Source of the DNA: a virus
DNA: 24,556 nt
Virus record (IMG/VR): IMGVR_UViG_3300043331_002212
Coordinates: 1 to 24,556 of that record
Reading direction: 5' to 3' (one strand)
Below the pieces are notes generated by a model. It made no database searches and was not told where the DNA came from. It was given only the letters and a program-made list of their open reading frames with translations. A program made the position numbers and the translations under genes. Each line of letters opens with the position of its first letter. The first letter of the stretch is position 1. Below are positions 13,825-19,754 of this stretch, one piece after another.

Positions 13825-14517
13825 CTATTCCTGGTCTGAATACAGTACTCTTCTTTTAGGCCTTTCCAAGGTGATGTGATCAGGATTAAAACAGTAAAGG
13901 TTTCCGCATTTAACAAAAACGGGATTGGGTTCGTCTTTAACTCCATTCACCAGCAAATACATGCACTTTCTAACCGTCATACCTTTATTTCTCCAACTTG
14001 TCTTAGGAGTTTTCCCTTTTTGTCGATAACCATTCCAAATCCAACAGTTTCCTTCTATCGTGCGGAAGGTAAGAAGGTCTTGGTACTTTCTGAGCGCAGC
14101 TTCTTCAATGGGAACCTGCCCATGATATCCTTTGTGTTCCTTAGCTATGCACCCGCAACTCAATGGACGATCTGGGCTGCAATACTCCAGCAACATCTTT
14201 CTAGAAATTACTGTCTCCTTTCCACAATCGCAAACACATTTCCACCATGTTCTGTGAGCATACTTGTTTGCGTATTTTACTACCGTCAGAAGACCGAACC
14301 TTTTCCCAATGATTCCAAAGTCAATAGGATGGTAGCCACGTGAAGTGTTTCGATGGGCTTCTTCAGCGTTATAGGAACCGCTGCACTTTTTAAACTCTCT
14401 GTACAAGGTTGATTCATATATACCTACCTCCTTACAAATGTCCTTGTGCTTCCAATTCTCATGCAAAAGTTGCTCTATTCTTTTTCGCTCTTCTAAAGTA
14501 AGACGTTTATTCTTCAA
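13825..14517 (-). CDS. HNH homing-type endonuclease with IS30-like helix-turn-helix
   Basis: The 230-residue product has three parts. Residues 5-57 (LTLEERKRIEQLLHENWKHK, then 'DICKEVGIYESTLYREFKKC' and YNAEEAHRN) match the helix-turn-helix of IS30-family transposases. Residues 68-128 (GKRFGLLTVVKYANKYAHRT, then 'WWKCVCDCGKE' and 'SCGC') are the zinc-binding module often linked to phage AP2/HNH nucleases. Residues 155-220 (NCWIWNGYRQ, then 'CGNLYCFNPDHITL') form an HNH nuclease domain. Such enzymes cut specific phage DNA and spread their own gene. It starts at TTG 14517 with GAGGA just upstream; that site lies in a small TCCTC-GCGT-GAGGA hairpin. It follows terL by 44 bases, a usual site for homing genes. 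Possible loss of one HNH histidine (VKC where HxC is usual) leaves activity uncertain. Confidence 0.78.
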   Translation of the reverse strand: MKNKRLTLEERKRIEQLLHENWKHKDICKEVGIYESTLYREFKKCSGSYNAEEAHRNTSRGYHPIDFGIIGKRFGLLTVVKYANKYAHRTWWKCVCDCGKETVISRKMLLEYCSPDRPLSCGCIAKEHKGYHGQVPIEEAALRKYQDLLTFRTIEGNCWIWNGYRQKGKTPKTSWRNKGMTVRKCMYLLVNGVKDEPNPVFVKCGNLYCFNPDHITLERPKRRVLYSDQE

Positions 14518-14561
14518 GAATCCTCGCGTGAGGAGATCTTACTAAATGCTAGAAAAAATTC

Positions 14562-15884
14562 TCAACCTCCAAAAAAACCACCGCCGTAAAGGCCGTTATT
14601 TGGCGCTTGAAAAGGGTGAGGAAGGGAATCACCTTGACCAAGGGCTTCACGGTAATTTCGGTCCAATTCTTGCGGTGTGAGACGGTTTCCCTCTTTATTA
14701 AAGAAATGGCTATACAGCGCATACCGCAAGGCGTCCAAAGCATGGTCGTTCTCTTTCTTGGGCTCTTCTTTGCCCCTCAGCTTGGCCTTGTCGTCCCATA
14801 CGTACGACTGAAACTCGGCAATTAAGTTCTTACAACTTCGGCAGATCTTAAACGTCCCGTCATTGAGCTTGGTTCCCACAAACCTGATGCCGTCGGTCAC
14901 TTCGTTTTTGGCTTCGTAAAGATTAGAAACACCCATCTTGCGCAGCTCACTAAAAAAAGAAGCGGCACTAGGGTCCATATAAATGGCTTGAACACTTTTC
15001 CCCTTGATAAAGTTGATTAGGTCTTCTGCGTACTCGGAATCTGTCTTTTGTCTTTGGTGCACAGCCGAATTATAGTAGTACTCGCTTTCCACCCAATAAT
15101 TGGGATAGCCGTAAGGGTTAATCCCGATAAGAACAAAAGCAGTAGGATTAGTCCACCCGTAATCGATGCCGCAAATGTAAGTGCGTGAAGGAGGAGGCGC
15201 AAAGTCAATAACATGCAGCTTTTCCGAAAAGAAGTCATAAACAGCTCCTTCAGCTTGAACCCATTTTCCTTCAATAAACCTCTGATACCAAAGGCCCTTA
15301 AAGGCTCTTTTAAACTCGGCCTTCTTATCTTCTGAAAGAGCCGGATTATCGTCCATCGTGAATTTAAAGACTTTAGCCCGATCATTTTCATCCATCCATT
15401 TTTTGAACCAGTGATAAGGAGAGTCGGGGTTGGTGGTTCCAAATAGCTTCGACCCATCAATAGAAAGGCGCGCGATGGCCTGCATGAAGACGTTCTCTGG
15501 GATGATGGTAATCTCGTCGATGTAGCACCCCGCAAGTGTACATCCCCTGAGCTTTCCTTCGGCTCTGGCATCATCAGCGGTGATAATGTGACAAAGACGG
15601 TCGTTGAGATAGACCTCGCGTTTACCAATATAATAATCCGCGGCGCTTCCCCAAAGTACATCTTTCAGTGTTGGATAAATGTTTCTCTTAAATGAGTCAT
15701 AGGTTTTGGTGATAATCCCTAGCTCTCCTGCAGGACCATCGGTAACCTCTCCGACCGCAAACCTCCAAAGAGAGGCGTGAGTTTTGCCACTTCGAACAGC
15801 GCCTTCCCAAATATTATAAGGGGCATTCGATTCCCTCATCGATTGAAGTTGCTTTTCGGAAAATAGGCCTTCAGGGATTTTCAT
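14562..15884 (-). CDS. terL: terminase large subunit (PBSX/phage_term_2 type)
   Basis: The 440-residue ATPase-nuclease pumps DNA into the head and cuts concatemers. The ATPase motor has Walker A GAVRSGKT (28-35), Walker B CYIDE (120-124) and coupling motif LFGTTNPDSP (147-156). The RNase H-like nuclease has 'ICGIDYGWTNPTAFVLIG' (D241), 'AIYMDPSA' (D304) and 'NDHALDALRY' (D380/D384). All key residues are present and the length is normal. It follows the terS-like gene after 43 bases. The C-terminus is Gly-rich (GLYGGGFFGG). The next gene downstream is an HNH endonuclease, a common pairing in phage packaging regions. Confidence 0.93.
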   Translation of the reverse strand: MKIPEGLFSEKQLQSMRESNAPYNIWEGAVRSGKTHASLWRFAVGEVTDGPAGELGIITKTYDSFKRNIYPTLKDVLWGSAADYYIGKREVYLNDRLCHIITADDARAEGKLRGCTLAGCYIDEITIIPENVFMQAIARLSIDGSKLFGTTNPDSPYHWFKKWMDENDRAKVFKFTMDDNPALSEDKKAEFKRAFKGLWYQRFIEGKWVQAEGAVYDFFSEKLHVIDFAPPPSRTYICGIDYGWTNPTAFVLIGINPYGYPNYWVESEYYYNSAVHQRQKTDSEYAEDLINFIKGKSVQAIYMDPSAASFFSELRKMGVSNLYEAKNEVTDGIRFVGTKLNDGTFKICRSCKNLIAEFQSYVWDDKAKLRGKEEPKKENDHALDALRYALYSHFFNKEGNRLTPQELDRNYREALGQGDSLPHPFQAPNNGLYGGGFFGG

Positions 15885-15917
15885 GTTTCCAATTTTTTGA
15901 ATTTAATTCATTTCACT

Positions 15918-15937
15918 CTCGAAATTTTCACTTCGAG
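15918..15937. repeat. short inverted repeat at the end of the terS-like gene
   Basis: CTCGAA (15918-15923) and TTCGAG (15932-15937) flank eight bases across the terS-like stop codon. Nearby, TGAATTTAATTCA (15898-15910) is a second A+T-rich inverted repeat before the terL start. They may form weak hairpins in the mRNA or be part of a terminase binding area. No T run follows, so a terminator is unlikely. Confidence 0.4.
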
Positions 15938-16383
15938 TTTTTAATAAATTCCCAAACTTTCACAGCAGCGTGCTCAACGATCTTGTTCTGCTCTTCTTTA
16001 TCCCACTTGAATTTGTTACGCATGAACATCTGATAAATAGCAGGCTGGCAGTTCTTGATTTCACCGAGCATCATCTGAATCCCAATCTTCAACCAATGCT
16101 CGTAACTCTTTGACTCTGCGATCTTTTTGTGTATAGGCGGGAAGTCGAATGGGTTCTCTTCGATGTATTTTTCCATCGTCTGATGTGTCAGAGTAACTTC
16201 GGGATGTTCGAACACCCAAGCCTCTTTTGTGCCCCCTGTTGCGATGTAGGCGCAGTATTGGCGATAGGCTTCGGCTTTCAATTCAGGAGTTTTCAATTTG
16301 GTTGCATTTTGATTTCCAATTTGACCACCAGCGCCTTGAATTTTTGGATGTCCTTTCTGAAATTTTCCTTTCTTGTCTCTCAT
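15928..16383 (-). CDS. terS: terminase small subunit-like protein
   Basis: The 151-residue product has a basic N-terminus (MRDKKGKFQKGHPKIQGAGG) with 'GNQNATK', a DNA-contacting start often seen in small terminases. A helical body follows with YRQYCAYIATGGTKEAWVFE, then 'TMEKYIEENPFDFPPIHKKI', 'YEHWLKIGIQMMLGEIKNCQ' and 'AIYQMFMRNKFKWD'. The 'W...G..MM.G......PA.YQM.MRNKF.W' section matches helical oligomerisation regions of terS proteins, and the gene directly precedes terL. Small subunits recognise the packaging start and load the large subunit. Repeats of the type CGAATTT lie just upstream. Confidence 0.7.
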   Translation of the reverse strand: MRDKKGKFQKGHPKIQGAGGQIGNQNATKLKTPELKAEAYRQYCAYIATGGTKEAWVFEHPEVTLTHQTMEKYIEENPFDFPPIHKKIAESKSYEHWLKIGIQMMLGEIKNCQPAIYQMFMRNKFKWDKEEQNKIVEHAAVKVWEFIKNSK

Positions 16384-16387
16384 TTTT

Positions 16388-16474
16388 CGAATTTATCTCC
16401 CAAATTTCAAATATATTCGGAAATTTTAAAATTATGAATTTTTAAATTCACGAATTTTCGAATTTACGAAATCA
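16388..16474. repeat. cluster of CGAATTT-type repeats upstream of terS
   Basis: Between the terS-like start and the 58-residue gene the DNA is dominated by CGAATTT/AAATTCG units. There is one at 16388-16395, a 7-bp inverted pair TGAATTT/AAATTCA at 16435-16450, and three tandem 8-mers CGAATTTT, CGAATTTA, CGAAATCA at 16451-16474. Position next to terS makes a packaging recognition site (pac or cos) plausible. Simple A+T-rich drift is the alternative. Confidence 0.45.
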
Positions 16475-16640
16475 TCCAGCTAATGATTTCTTCGGAGAAG
16501 AGCGTATATTTCAACATCCAGTAAATGACGTAGAAGGGCCCTTCAACTGCGGCCAAAATAGCCCACCAAATGGAGTGGTTGATAACCCAAGATTGAGCTA
16601 TGGCGAGTAGCACGAAGATCAGCCAGGTAGTCTTAAACAT
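16464..16640 (-). CDS. 58-residue two-helix membrane protein (holin-like)
   Basis: The reverse strand from ATG 16640, with GAGGA about 10 bases upstream, encodes MFKTTWLIFVLLAIAQSWVI, then NHSIWWAILAAVEGPFYVIY and 'WMLKYTLFSEEIISWMIS' before TAA. Residues 5-20 and 25-45 are strongly hydrophobic and could cross the membrane twice. It was too short for the usual ORF cutoff but has the best ribosome site in this area. It starts the packaging transcript (this gene, terS, terL, HNH). Many phages encode the holin beside the terminase, so a holin is possible. It has little positive charge at the C-terminus, so this stays a guess. Confidence 0.55.
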   Translation of the reverse strand: MFKTTWLIFVLLAIAQSWVINHSIWWAILAAVEGPFYVIYWMLKYTLFSEEIISWMIS

Positions 16641-16699
16641 AATTTTAAGTCCTCACTATCAACGTCTAGCACTAAAAGAATATTTGTGTCTACTGACTA

Positions 16700-16728
16700 T
16701 TGGTGTTTTATGATATTATCGATAGAAT
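16700..16728 (+). promoter_or_regulatory. sigma70-like promoter for the membrane-protein cluster
   Basis: TTGGTG (16700-16705) and TAGAAT (16723-16728) are 17 bases apart, 19 bases before the ATG at 16748. The -10 box matches consensus at five of six positions; the -35 box is weak. Confidence 0.35.
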
Positions 16729-16747
16729 TGAAGTTTTGGAGAATTAA

Positions 16748-17092
16748 ATGATCAATCCGATTGATTTTTTTGCAAAATGTCAGGTTGCTTTTATCAAAAA
16801 AACTGACTTAGAAACAAAAGTCCAGGTAGCTGCAGGCGCTTTCTTCATGCCGGTGGCCGCTCATGTCATTGTCGGTGTTGGAAACTTGGTCTTGATGATC
16901 AAAGGGAAAAGGTGTGTCTCAAATGATATGGACTGGAGCTCTGGCATCTTATTGTATCTGTTTTACGCAACCGTGCTTGGATGGCTGTATCGAGCTGATG
17001 GAAACAGTCCTCCCCCACCGCAGAATTCCTACATAGGACGTTTTAGGAACTACCTCCGAGCTGGATTGCGCCCACAAAGCACCGTAGAATAG
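16748..17092 (+). CDS. two-helix membrane protein, possible lysis gene
   Basis: The 114-residue product begins MINPIDFFAKCQVAFIKKTD. It has hydrophobic stretches near 26-50 (AAGAFFMPVAAHVIVGVGNL) and 64-82 (SSGILLYLFYATVLGWLY), then a Pro-rich and basic tail (NSPPPPQNSY... GLRPQSTVE). Two membrane segments with a basic end fit a holin or other membrane-active protein. A GGAG site lies 7 bases before the ATG. It is the first of three plus-strand genes divergent from the packaging unit. Its opening is echoed in the gene at 17302. No family is recognised. Confidence 0.55.
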   Translation: MINPIDFFAKCQVAFIKKTDLETKVQVAAGAFFMPVAAHVIVGVGNLVLMIKGKRCVSNDMDWSSGILLYLFYATVLGWLYRADGNSPPPPQNSYIGRFRNYLRAGLRPQSTVE

Positions 17093-17093
17093 A

Positions 17094-17321
17094 ATGAAAA
17101 AATCCATTTTTAAAATTTTATTTCTTTCGTCTTTATGTGGATGTTGCAATCAATACATCACAAAGGATGAGTATATAGAAAGCAGTTCCTGTAAGATGAA
17201 TGATCTAAAGAGATCTATAAACCCAGATGCCGAAGATATCAAATGGCATTGTGAAAGGAAAGTTGAATGGGATTTCAAGAAAACACCGACAACAACTTCA
17301 CATGATCAATCCGGTAACTGA
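17094..17321 (+). CDS. small lipoprotein, candidate outer spanin
   Basis: The 75-residue product starts MKKSIFKILFLSSLCGCCNQ: a basic n-region, a hydrophobic core and a lipobox-like LCGC, so lipid attachment is expected at Cys17. The mature part of about 59 residues is polar and helical (ITKDEYIESSSCKMNDLKRS). Small lipoproteins overlapping a membrane-protein gene are typical of outer-membrane spanin subunits (Rz1-like) that fuse the two host membranes at lysis. The start is one base after the previous stop. The spanin role is inferred from form and place only, as the usual proline richness is missing. Confidence 0.5.
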   Translation: MKKSIFKILFLSSLCGCCNQYITKDEYIESSSCKMNDLKRSINPDAEDIKWHCERKVEWDFKKTPTTTSHDQSGN

Positions 17322-17568
17322 CTTCATTGAAGATTCCTCCTTCAACCAAGAATTCTCTCTGAATACGCGGTCTCTAAAAGTGGCTGTGGGCCTTTATGCC
17401 ATTATGGCGGTTGGTAGTTTGTTTTTAAATATCTATTTTCCGGTCAAGCCTACACCGCACCCGCTTGACTTGCCGCATCCACGCTTTCCTCATGTCACTT
17501 ATCGACAATTTAATCATTTAAATTATTTAGACAGAATGAGAAAATTGCGTTTAAAGCAACTACCATGA
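17302..17568 (+). CDS. single-helix membrane protein with Pro/His-rich tail
   Basis: I use the ATG at 17302, giving 88 residues: MINPVTDFIEDSSFNQEFSL, then a membrane helix near 30-48 (VAVGLYAIMAVGSLFLNIYF) and a Pro/His-rich segment (PVKPTPHPLDLPHPRFPHV) before a basic end. An upstream ATG at 17227 would add 25 residues that overlap the lipoprotein gene in another frame. I prefer the shorter form because its first bases (ATGATCAATCCG) match the start of the gene at 16748. It overlaps the lipoprotein gene by 20 bases, like spanin pairs, but the proline-rich arm is unusual for an inner spanin. No ribosome site is clear. Confidence 0.45.
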   Translation: MINPVTDFIEDSSFNQEFSLNTRSLKVAVGLYAIMAVGSLFLNIYFPVKPTPHPLDLPHPRFPHVTYRQFNHLNYLDRMRKLRLKQLP

Positions 17569-17574
17569 TTGGAG

Positions 17575-17760
17575 TTATTCTGAGCGCCTGAAGTGTTTAA
17601 AAAAATCCTTAATGACATTCTTGGAGAAATCTTTTTCATGAACCTTTTTAAGAATTTTTTCCGACACTTCCGCAACTTTGTGAATTGTCGTAGATGTGGG
17701 AAGACTTCCGAAGAGTTCTTGAATCATTTTCTGTTCGTTTCCAGTCGGTCTGAGTTTCAT
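17575..17760 (-). CDS. small helical hypothetical protein
   Basis: The 61-residue product (MKLRPTGNEQKMIQELFGSL, then 'PTSTTIHKVAEVSEKILKKV' and 'KNVIKDFFKHFRRSE') is helical and basic. A strong AAGGAG lies 7 bases before the ATG, and a promoter (17785-17813) precedes it. The complementary plus frame of the same length is a shadow with no ribosome site. It ends 7 bases from the convergent membrane-protein gene. Function unknown. Confidence 0.55.
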   Translation of the reverse strand: MKLRPTGNEQKMIQELFGSLPTSTTIHKVAEVSEKILKKVHEKDFSKNVIKDFFKHFRRSE

Positions 17761-17784
17761 ATAGGCTCCTTAGTCTGATAATCT

Positions 17785-17813
17785 ATTTTATGTTAAGACT
17801 TTTATCCTAACAA
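17785..17813 (-). promoter_or_regulatory. sigma70-like promoter before the 61-residue gene
   Basis: Leftward, TTGTTA (17813-17808) and TAAAAT (17790-17785) are exactly 17 bases apart, 25 bases before the ATG at 17760. The -10 box matches five of six consensus bases. Confidence 0.45.
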
Positions 17814-17906
17814 TTATTTTAAAATGCAATAAAGTAACCAAAAAGGTGGTTTTAGGTGAGGTACGCCCCAAAACTTATCCTCGCCTTAATGATCACTTTA
17901 AATTTA

Positions 17907-18140
17907 CTAGTCTTCTTTTGAGGCGACATATCTAATTTTTTCTATAAAGTCGTCCATCGCTTCTAAAACTTCTTGTTTAAGTTCTTCATCATGGCAAACC
18001 AAAAACGCTAGGCCTGTCACAAAGAAGGCGATTTGCGTGGACATTCCAATCTCATGCTCCTTGAACTTTGAGAACAAGGAGTCGTGAAACATCTCAATCA
18101 CTTCATTTTGATTTCGATCTTTTAGCGGCTGACCAGTCAT
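17907..18140 (-). CDS. small acidic hypothetical protein
   Basis: The 77-residue product (MTGQPLKDRNQNEVIEMFHD, then 'EIGMSTQIAFFVTGLAFLVC' and 'EVLEAMDDFIEKIRYVASKE') is helical, with one mildly hydrophobic segment near residues 32-50 that may be buried rather than membrane-spanning. It overlaps the upstream gene by four bases (ATGA). No family is recognised. Confidence 0.5.
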   Translation of the reverse strand: MTGQPLKDRNQNEVIEMFHDSLFSKFKEHEIGMSTQIAFFVTGLAFLVCHDEELKQEVLEAMDDFIEKIRYVASKED

Positions 18141-18484
18141 GCGTGTTTGATAAAGGGATTAGAGGGATCTTTGTCAGGGTGCCACGCCTGAAGGTATTCA
18201 TTCTGACGAATGGCCAAGAGGACTTTGCATAGCGTGCTATCGACCTCTTCGTTGGTATTTTTAACAGAACCCAAGAGCTCTTTCATCTCTTTGATATCTT
18301 TCTTGATCTCGATTAAAAACTCCATTCCTTCTTTAAGGAACGCATTCATTCTTTTATGAAGAAAGATGTTTTTATTAACAAATCCATCAATTTTTTGCTC
18401 AAACTTGGAAAGCTTGGGCTTTTTTCGCGGCGCATGTGATGATGCAGGAGAAGACTCTCCTATCCTGCGCATTAATCTTGGCAT
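18137..18484 (-). CDS. small basic coiled-coil hypothetical protein
   Basis: The 115-residue product has a basic, disordered-looking start (MPRLMRRIGESSPASSHAPR), then helices (KLSKFEQKIDGFVNKNIFLH, 'FLKEGMEFLIEIKKDIKEMK') and an end with YLQAWHPDKDPSNPFIKHA. A strong GGAGGG site lies directly before the ATG. It lies in the early leftward unit headed by the RusA-like gene. No family is recognised. Confidence 0.55.
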   Translation of the reverse strand: MPRLMRRIGESSPASSHAPRKKPKLSKFEQKIDGFVNKNIFLHKRMNAFLKEGMEFLIEIKKDIKEMKELLGSVKNTNEEVDSTLCKVLLAIRQNEYLQAWHPDKDPSNPFIKHA

Positions 18485-18496
18485 TTTCCCTCCAAT

Positions 18497-18637
18497 TTAT
18501 AGACCTTCCATAGGATCCAAAAAAGTACGTTTTTCACGGGTTGTTGTTCCCAATACTTCACGTACTTTTTGAACTCGGCGAACCTTACTTTTTTTTGGCT
18601 TTTTTTTTAGCAGATTTCTTTCCAGACTTTTTAGCAT
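18497..18637 (-). CDS. possible 46-residue basic protein overlapping the DUF6496-like gene
   Basis: In the +1 frame relative to its upstream neighbour, ATG 18637 opens MLKSLERNLLKKKPKKSKVR, followed by RVQKVREVLGTTTREKRTFL and DPMEGL, then TAA. The stop falls just before the GGAGGG site of the next gene, as expected for an operon member, and this frame fills an otherwise empty 100-base gap. Against it, the first third overlaps the other gene and no ribosome site is seen, so the true start may lie further in, or access may need re-initiation. Confidence 0.33.
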   Translation of the reverse strand: MLKSLERNLLKKKPKKSKVRRVQKVREVLGTTTREKRTFLDPMEGL

Positions 18638-18743
18638 TGGAAAGAGCGGCAGCTACTGCCACTTTTTGAGGCTTTCCTGCGCGAACCATTTCGGAGATAT
18701 TCTTGCTAATTACTTTCTGAGACTTTCCTTTAGCTAGCGGCAT
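18585..18743 (-). CDS. DUF6496-like small basic phage protein
   Basis: The 52-residue product starts at ATG 18743 (GGAG about 8 bases upstream) with MPLAKGKSQKVISKNISEMV, then 'RAGKPQKVAVAAALSNAKKS' and a lysine-rich end. 'MPL.KG.S...IS.NI..M...GKPQKQAVA.AL..A' is a well-known small phage/prophage protein pattern of unknown role. An upstream in-frame extension to 18797 is a shadow of the neighbouring gene. It overlaps that gene by 14 bases. Its last codons, AAA AAA AAG then TAA, form a frame-slip-prone run. Confidence 0.68.
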   Translation of the reverse strand: MPLAKGKSQKVISKNISEMVRAGKPQKVAVAAALSNAKKSGKKSAKKKAKKK

Positions 18744-18942
18744 TATTTTTCTCCACTTTGAAACCCTCTTGACGGCATTTCTGTGATTGCATTCCAAATT
18801 TAGTAGAGAAAGCTAGCAATTCATTTGCGAGCTCTTGCACCTCTGGGCTTATTAGAGAGGCTTCAACAGAAAACTGAATAGCAAATGTTGCCAGTTTCAT
18901 GTCATAGTCCGTTAATTTGAGCAGGGCATTTTGTGTTATCAT
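18730..18942 (-). CDS. small helical hypothetical protein
   Basis: I start at ATG 18942, which overlaps the RusA-like stop by four bases (ATGA), in preference to a TTG at 18954. The 70 residues (MITQNALLKLTDYDMKLATF, then 'AIQFSVEASLISPEVQELAN' and 'ELLAFSTKFGMQSQKCRQEG') form predicted helices without a membrane segment. No family is recognised. The tight overlaps on both sides show it is co-expressed with the resolvase and the DUF6496-like gene. Confidence 0.5.
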   Translation of the reverse strand: MITQNALLKLTDYDMKLATFAIQFSVEASLISPEVQELANELLAFSTKFGMQSQKCRQEGFKVEKNNAAS

Positions 18943-19379
18943 ACTTTTATCCAATTTTGGTTTGGTTGGTGTACTTTTGTTTGTTCTTCATCCCAAGGCC
19001 TTACGGTGATCGTAACCCCGGGCTTCTCTGAGTAATATCTAACAGAGCAAATTTTATTTGCATAGCGATCGTTTTCTATCACGATGCCTTGCAGACAATC
19101 CTCATAGAACTTTTGCATGTTGGTGGTGTCGGGGGTGGTGGGAAGAATTTGTCGGCGCAGCATTTGTACGCGGCGTGCTTTAGATGTTTCTTTGGGAATA
19201 GGAATAAAAAAGACAAATTCGAGAGAGAAAAAACCTTGGAGAGGAATGTCTCTGTACTGCCCTCGAATTTGCCAACGTGCGAACTCTTTTTCTTTAGCTT
19301 TCTTGTCGTAGAAGTGAGTCTTCCCCTTTACAGGAGCCGACCATGAAGTGGGGACGCAATCTAAATGAAGTTGAATCAT
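18939..19379 (-). CDS. RusA-like Holliday junction resolvase
   Basis: The 146-residue product resolves four-way DNA junctions in the RusA family. Features are an N-terminal strand with 'VPTSWSAPVKGKTHFYD', a central 'SLEFVFFIPIPKETSKARRV' (the 'F..PIP.S.SK..R' signature), and the active area 'PTTPDTTNMQKFYEDCLQGI' followed by 'VIENDRYANK' and 'YYSEKPGVTITV'. Candidate metal ligands are D84, D94 and D104. RusA usually has Asp two residues after the first; here it is Thr86, seen in some phage versions. It leads the leftward early unit next to the repressor, as in many phages with Bet/YqaJ-type recombination. GAGGG precedes the ATG. Confidence 0.72.
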   Translation of the reverse strand: MIQLHLDCVPTSWSAPVKGKTHFYDKKAKEKEFARWQIRGQYRDIPLQGFFSLEFVFFIPIPKETSKARRVQMLRRQILPTTPDTTNMQKFYEDCLQGIVIENDRYANKICSVRYYSEKPGVTITVRPWDEEQTKVHQPNQNWIKV

Positions 19380-19387
19380 TAACCCTC

Positions 19388-19407
19388 TTGTAAAATTTTA
19401 TTTACAA
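19388..19407. repeat. inverted repeat in the RusA leader
   Basis: TTGTAAA (19388-19394) and TTTACAA (19401-19407) form a perfect 7-bp inverted repeat around ATTTTA, 9 bases before the RusA-like ATG. It may be an operator, and it resembles TGTAAA-type leader elements at 2761-2778 and 11294-11315. It also may lie at the -10 end of a weak promoter (TAGACA upstream). Confidence 0.4.
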
Positions 19408-19476
19408 AAGAATTAAAATTTTTGTCTACATTTCCCTACAAAGTTAACATTTTCCCCTATGAAGAATGAAAAAAAT

Positions 19477-19686
19477 CTATTTTGTGTTCGAATTCAGACC
19501 AAGGTCTTTGAGTGTTACTTTCCCTCCCGTTGCCTTCACGATCTTTTTAGCAACTGCCATGGTAGGAGGCTCTCCGTTTAAATACTTTTTCACAGTGTTG
19601 TAGGTGAGCTTTTTCATAGAGCAAAAGTCGAAAACCGTGATGCCATAGTGCTTTTCAAGGCCTTCAAAAAACTCTTTTAATTTCAT
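19477..19686 (-). CDS. Cro/CI-like helix-turn-helix repressor
   Basis: The 69-residue product is a compact DNA-binding protein. MKLKEFFEGLEKHYGITVFD leads into the helix-turn-helix (FCSMKKLTYNTVKKYLNGEP), followed by 'PTMAVAKKIVKATGGKVTLK' and DLGL. The last part matches the Cro-type ending '...KI..ATGG.VTL.DL'. There is no cleavage or peptidase domain, so it acts like Cro or a small repressor. The ATG lies about 8 bases from the -10 box of its own promoter and lacks a ribosome site, so the message is probably leaderless, as for lambda cI from PRM. Three operator-like repeats lie directly upstream. Confidence 0.75.
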   Translation of the reverse strand: MKLKEFFEGLEKHYGITVFDFCSMKKLTYNTVKKYLNGEPPTMAVAKKIVKATGGKVTLKDLGLNSNTK

Positions 19687-19741
19687 AATTTACAGTATAT
19701 CACTCTATGGAATTGACAGTAAATAGCAATTTCCAGTATAT
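19687..19741. promoter_or_regulatory. three operator-like 14-bp repeats in the early switch
   Basis: AATTTACAGTATAT (19687-19700), AATTGACAGTAAAT (19711-19724) and AATTTCCAGTATAT (19728-19741) agree at most positions (consensus AATTKMCAGTAWAT) and are spaced 24 and 17 bases. They cover both promoter boxes of the opposed promoters, so binding by the adjacent Cro-like protein would control both directions. Assignment follows from repetition and place. Confidence 0.65.
19694..19723 (-). promoter_or_regulatory. repressor promoter (leftward)
   Basis: TTTACT (19723-19718) and TATACT (19699-19694) are 18 bases apart. Transcription would begin at about 19687, right at the ATG, predicting a leaderless repressor message. 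Each box lies inside an operator-like repeat. Confidence 0.5.
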
Positions 19742-19742
19742 T
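19713..19742 (+). promoter_or_regulatory. early rightward promoter
   Basis: TTGACA (19713-19718, perfect) and TATATT (19737-19742, five of six) are 18 bases apart and lie in operator repeats 2 and 3. It should drive the Bet/YqaJ early operon. The transcript would begin just before the hairpin at 19761-19780. Confidence 0.65.
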
Positions 19743-19754
19743 TAATCCATAAGC

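Noticed and set aside
13876-14343. Plus-strand open frame of 155 codons opposite the HNH gene
   Set aside because: The minus strand carries recognisable HTH, zinc and HNH motifs; the plus frame has none and no ribosome site.
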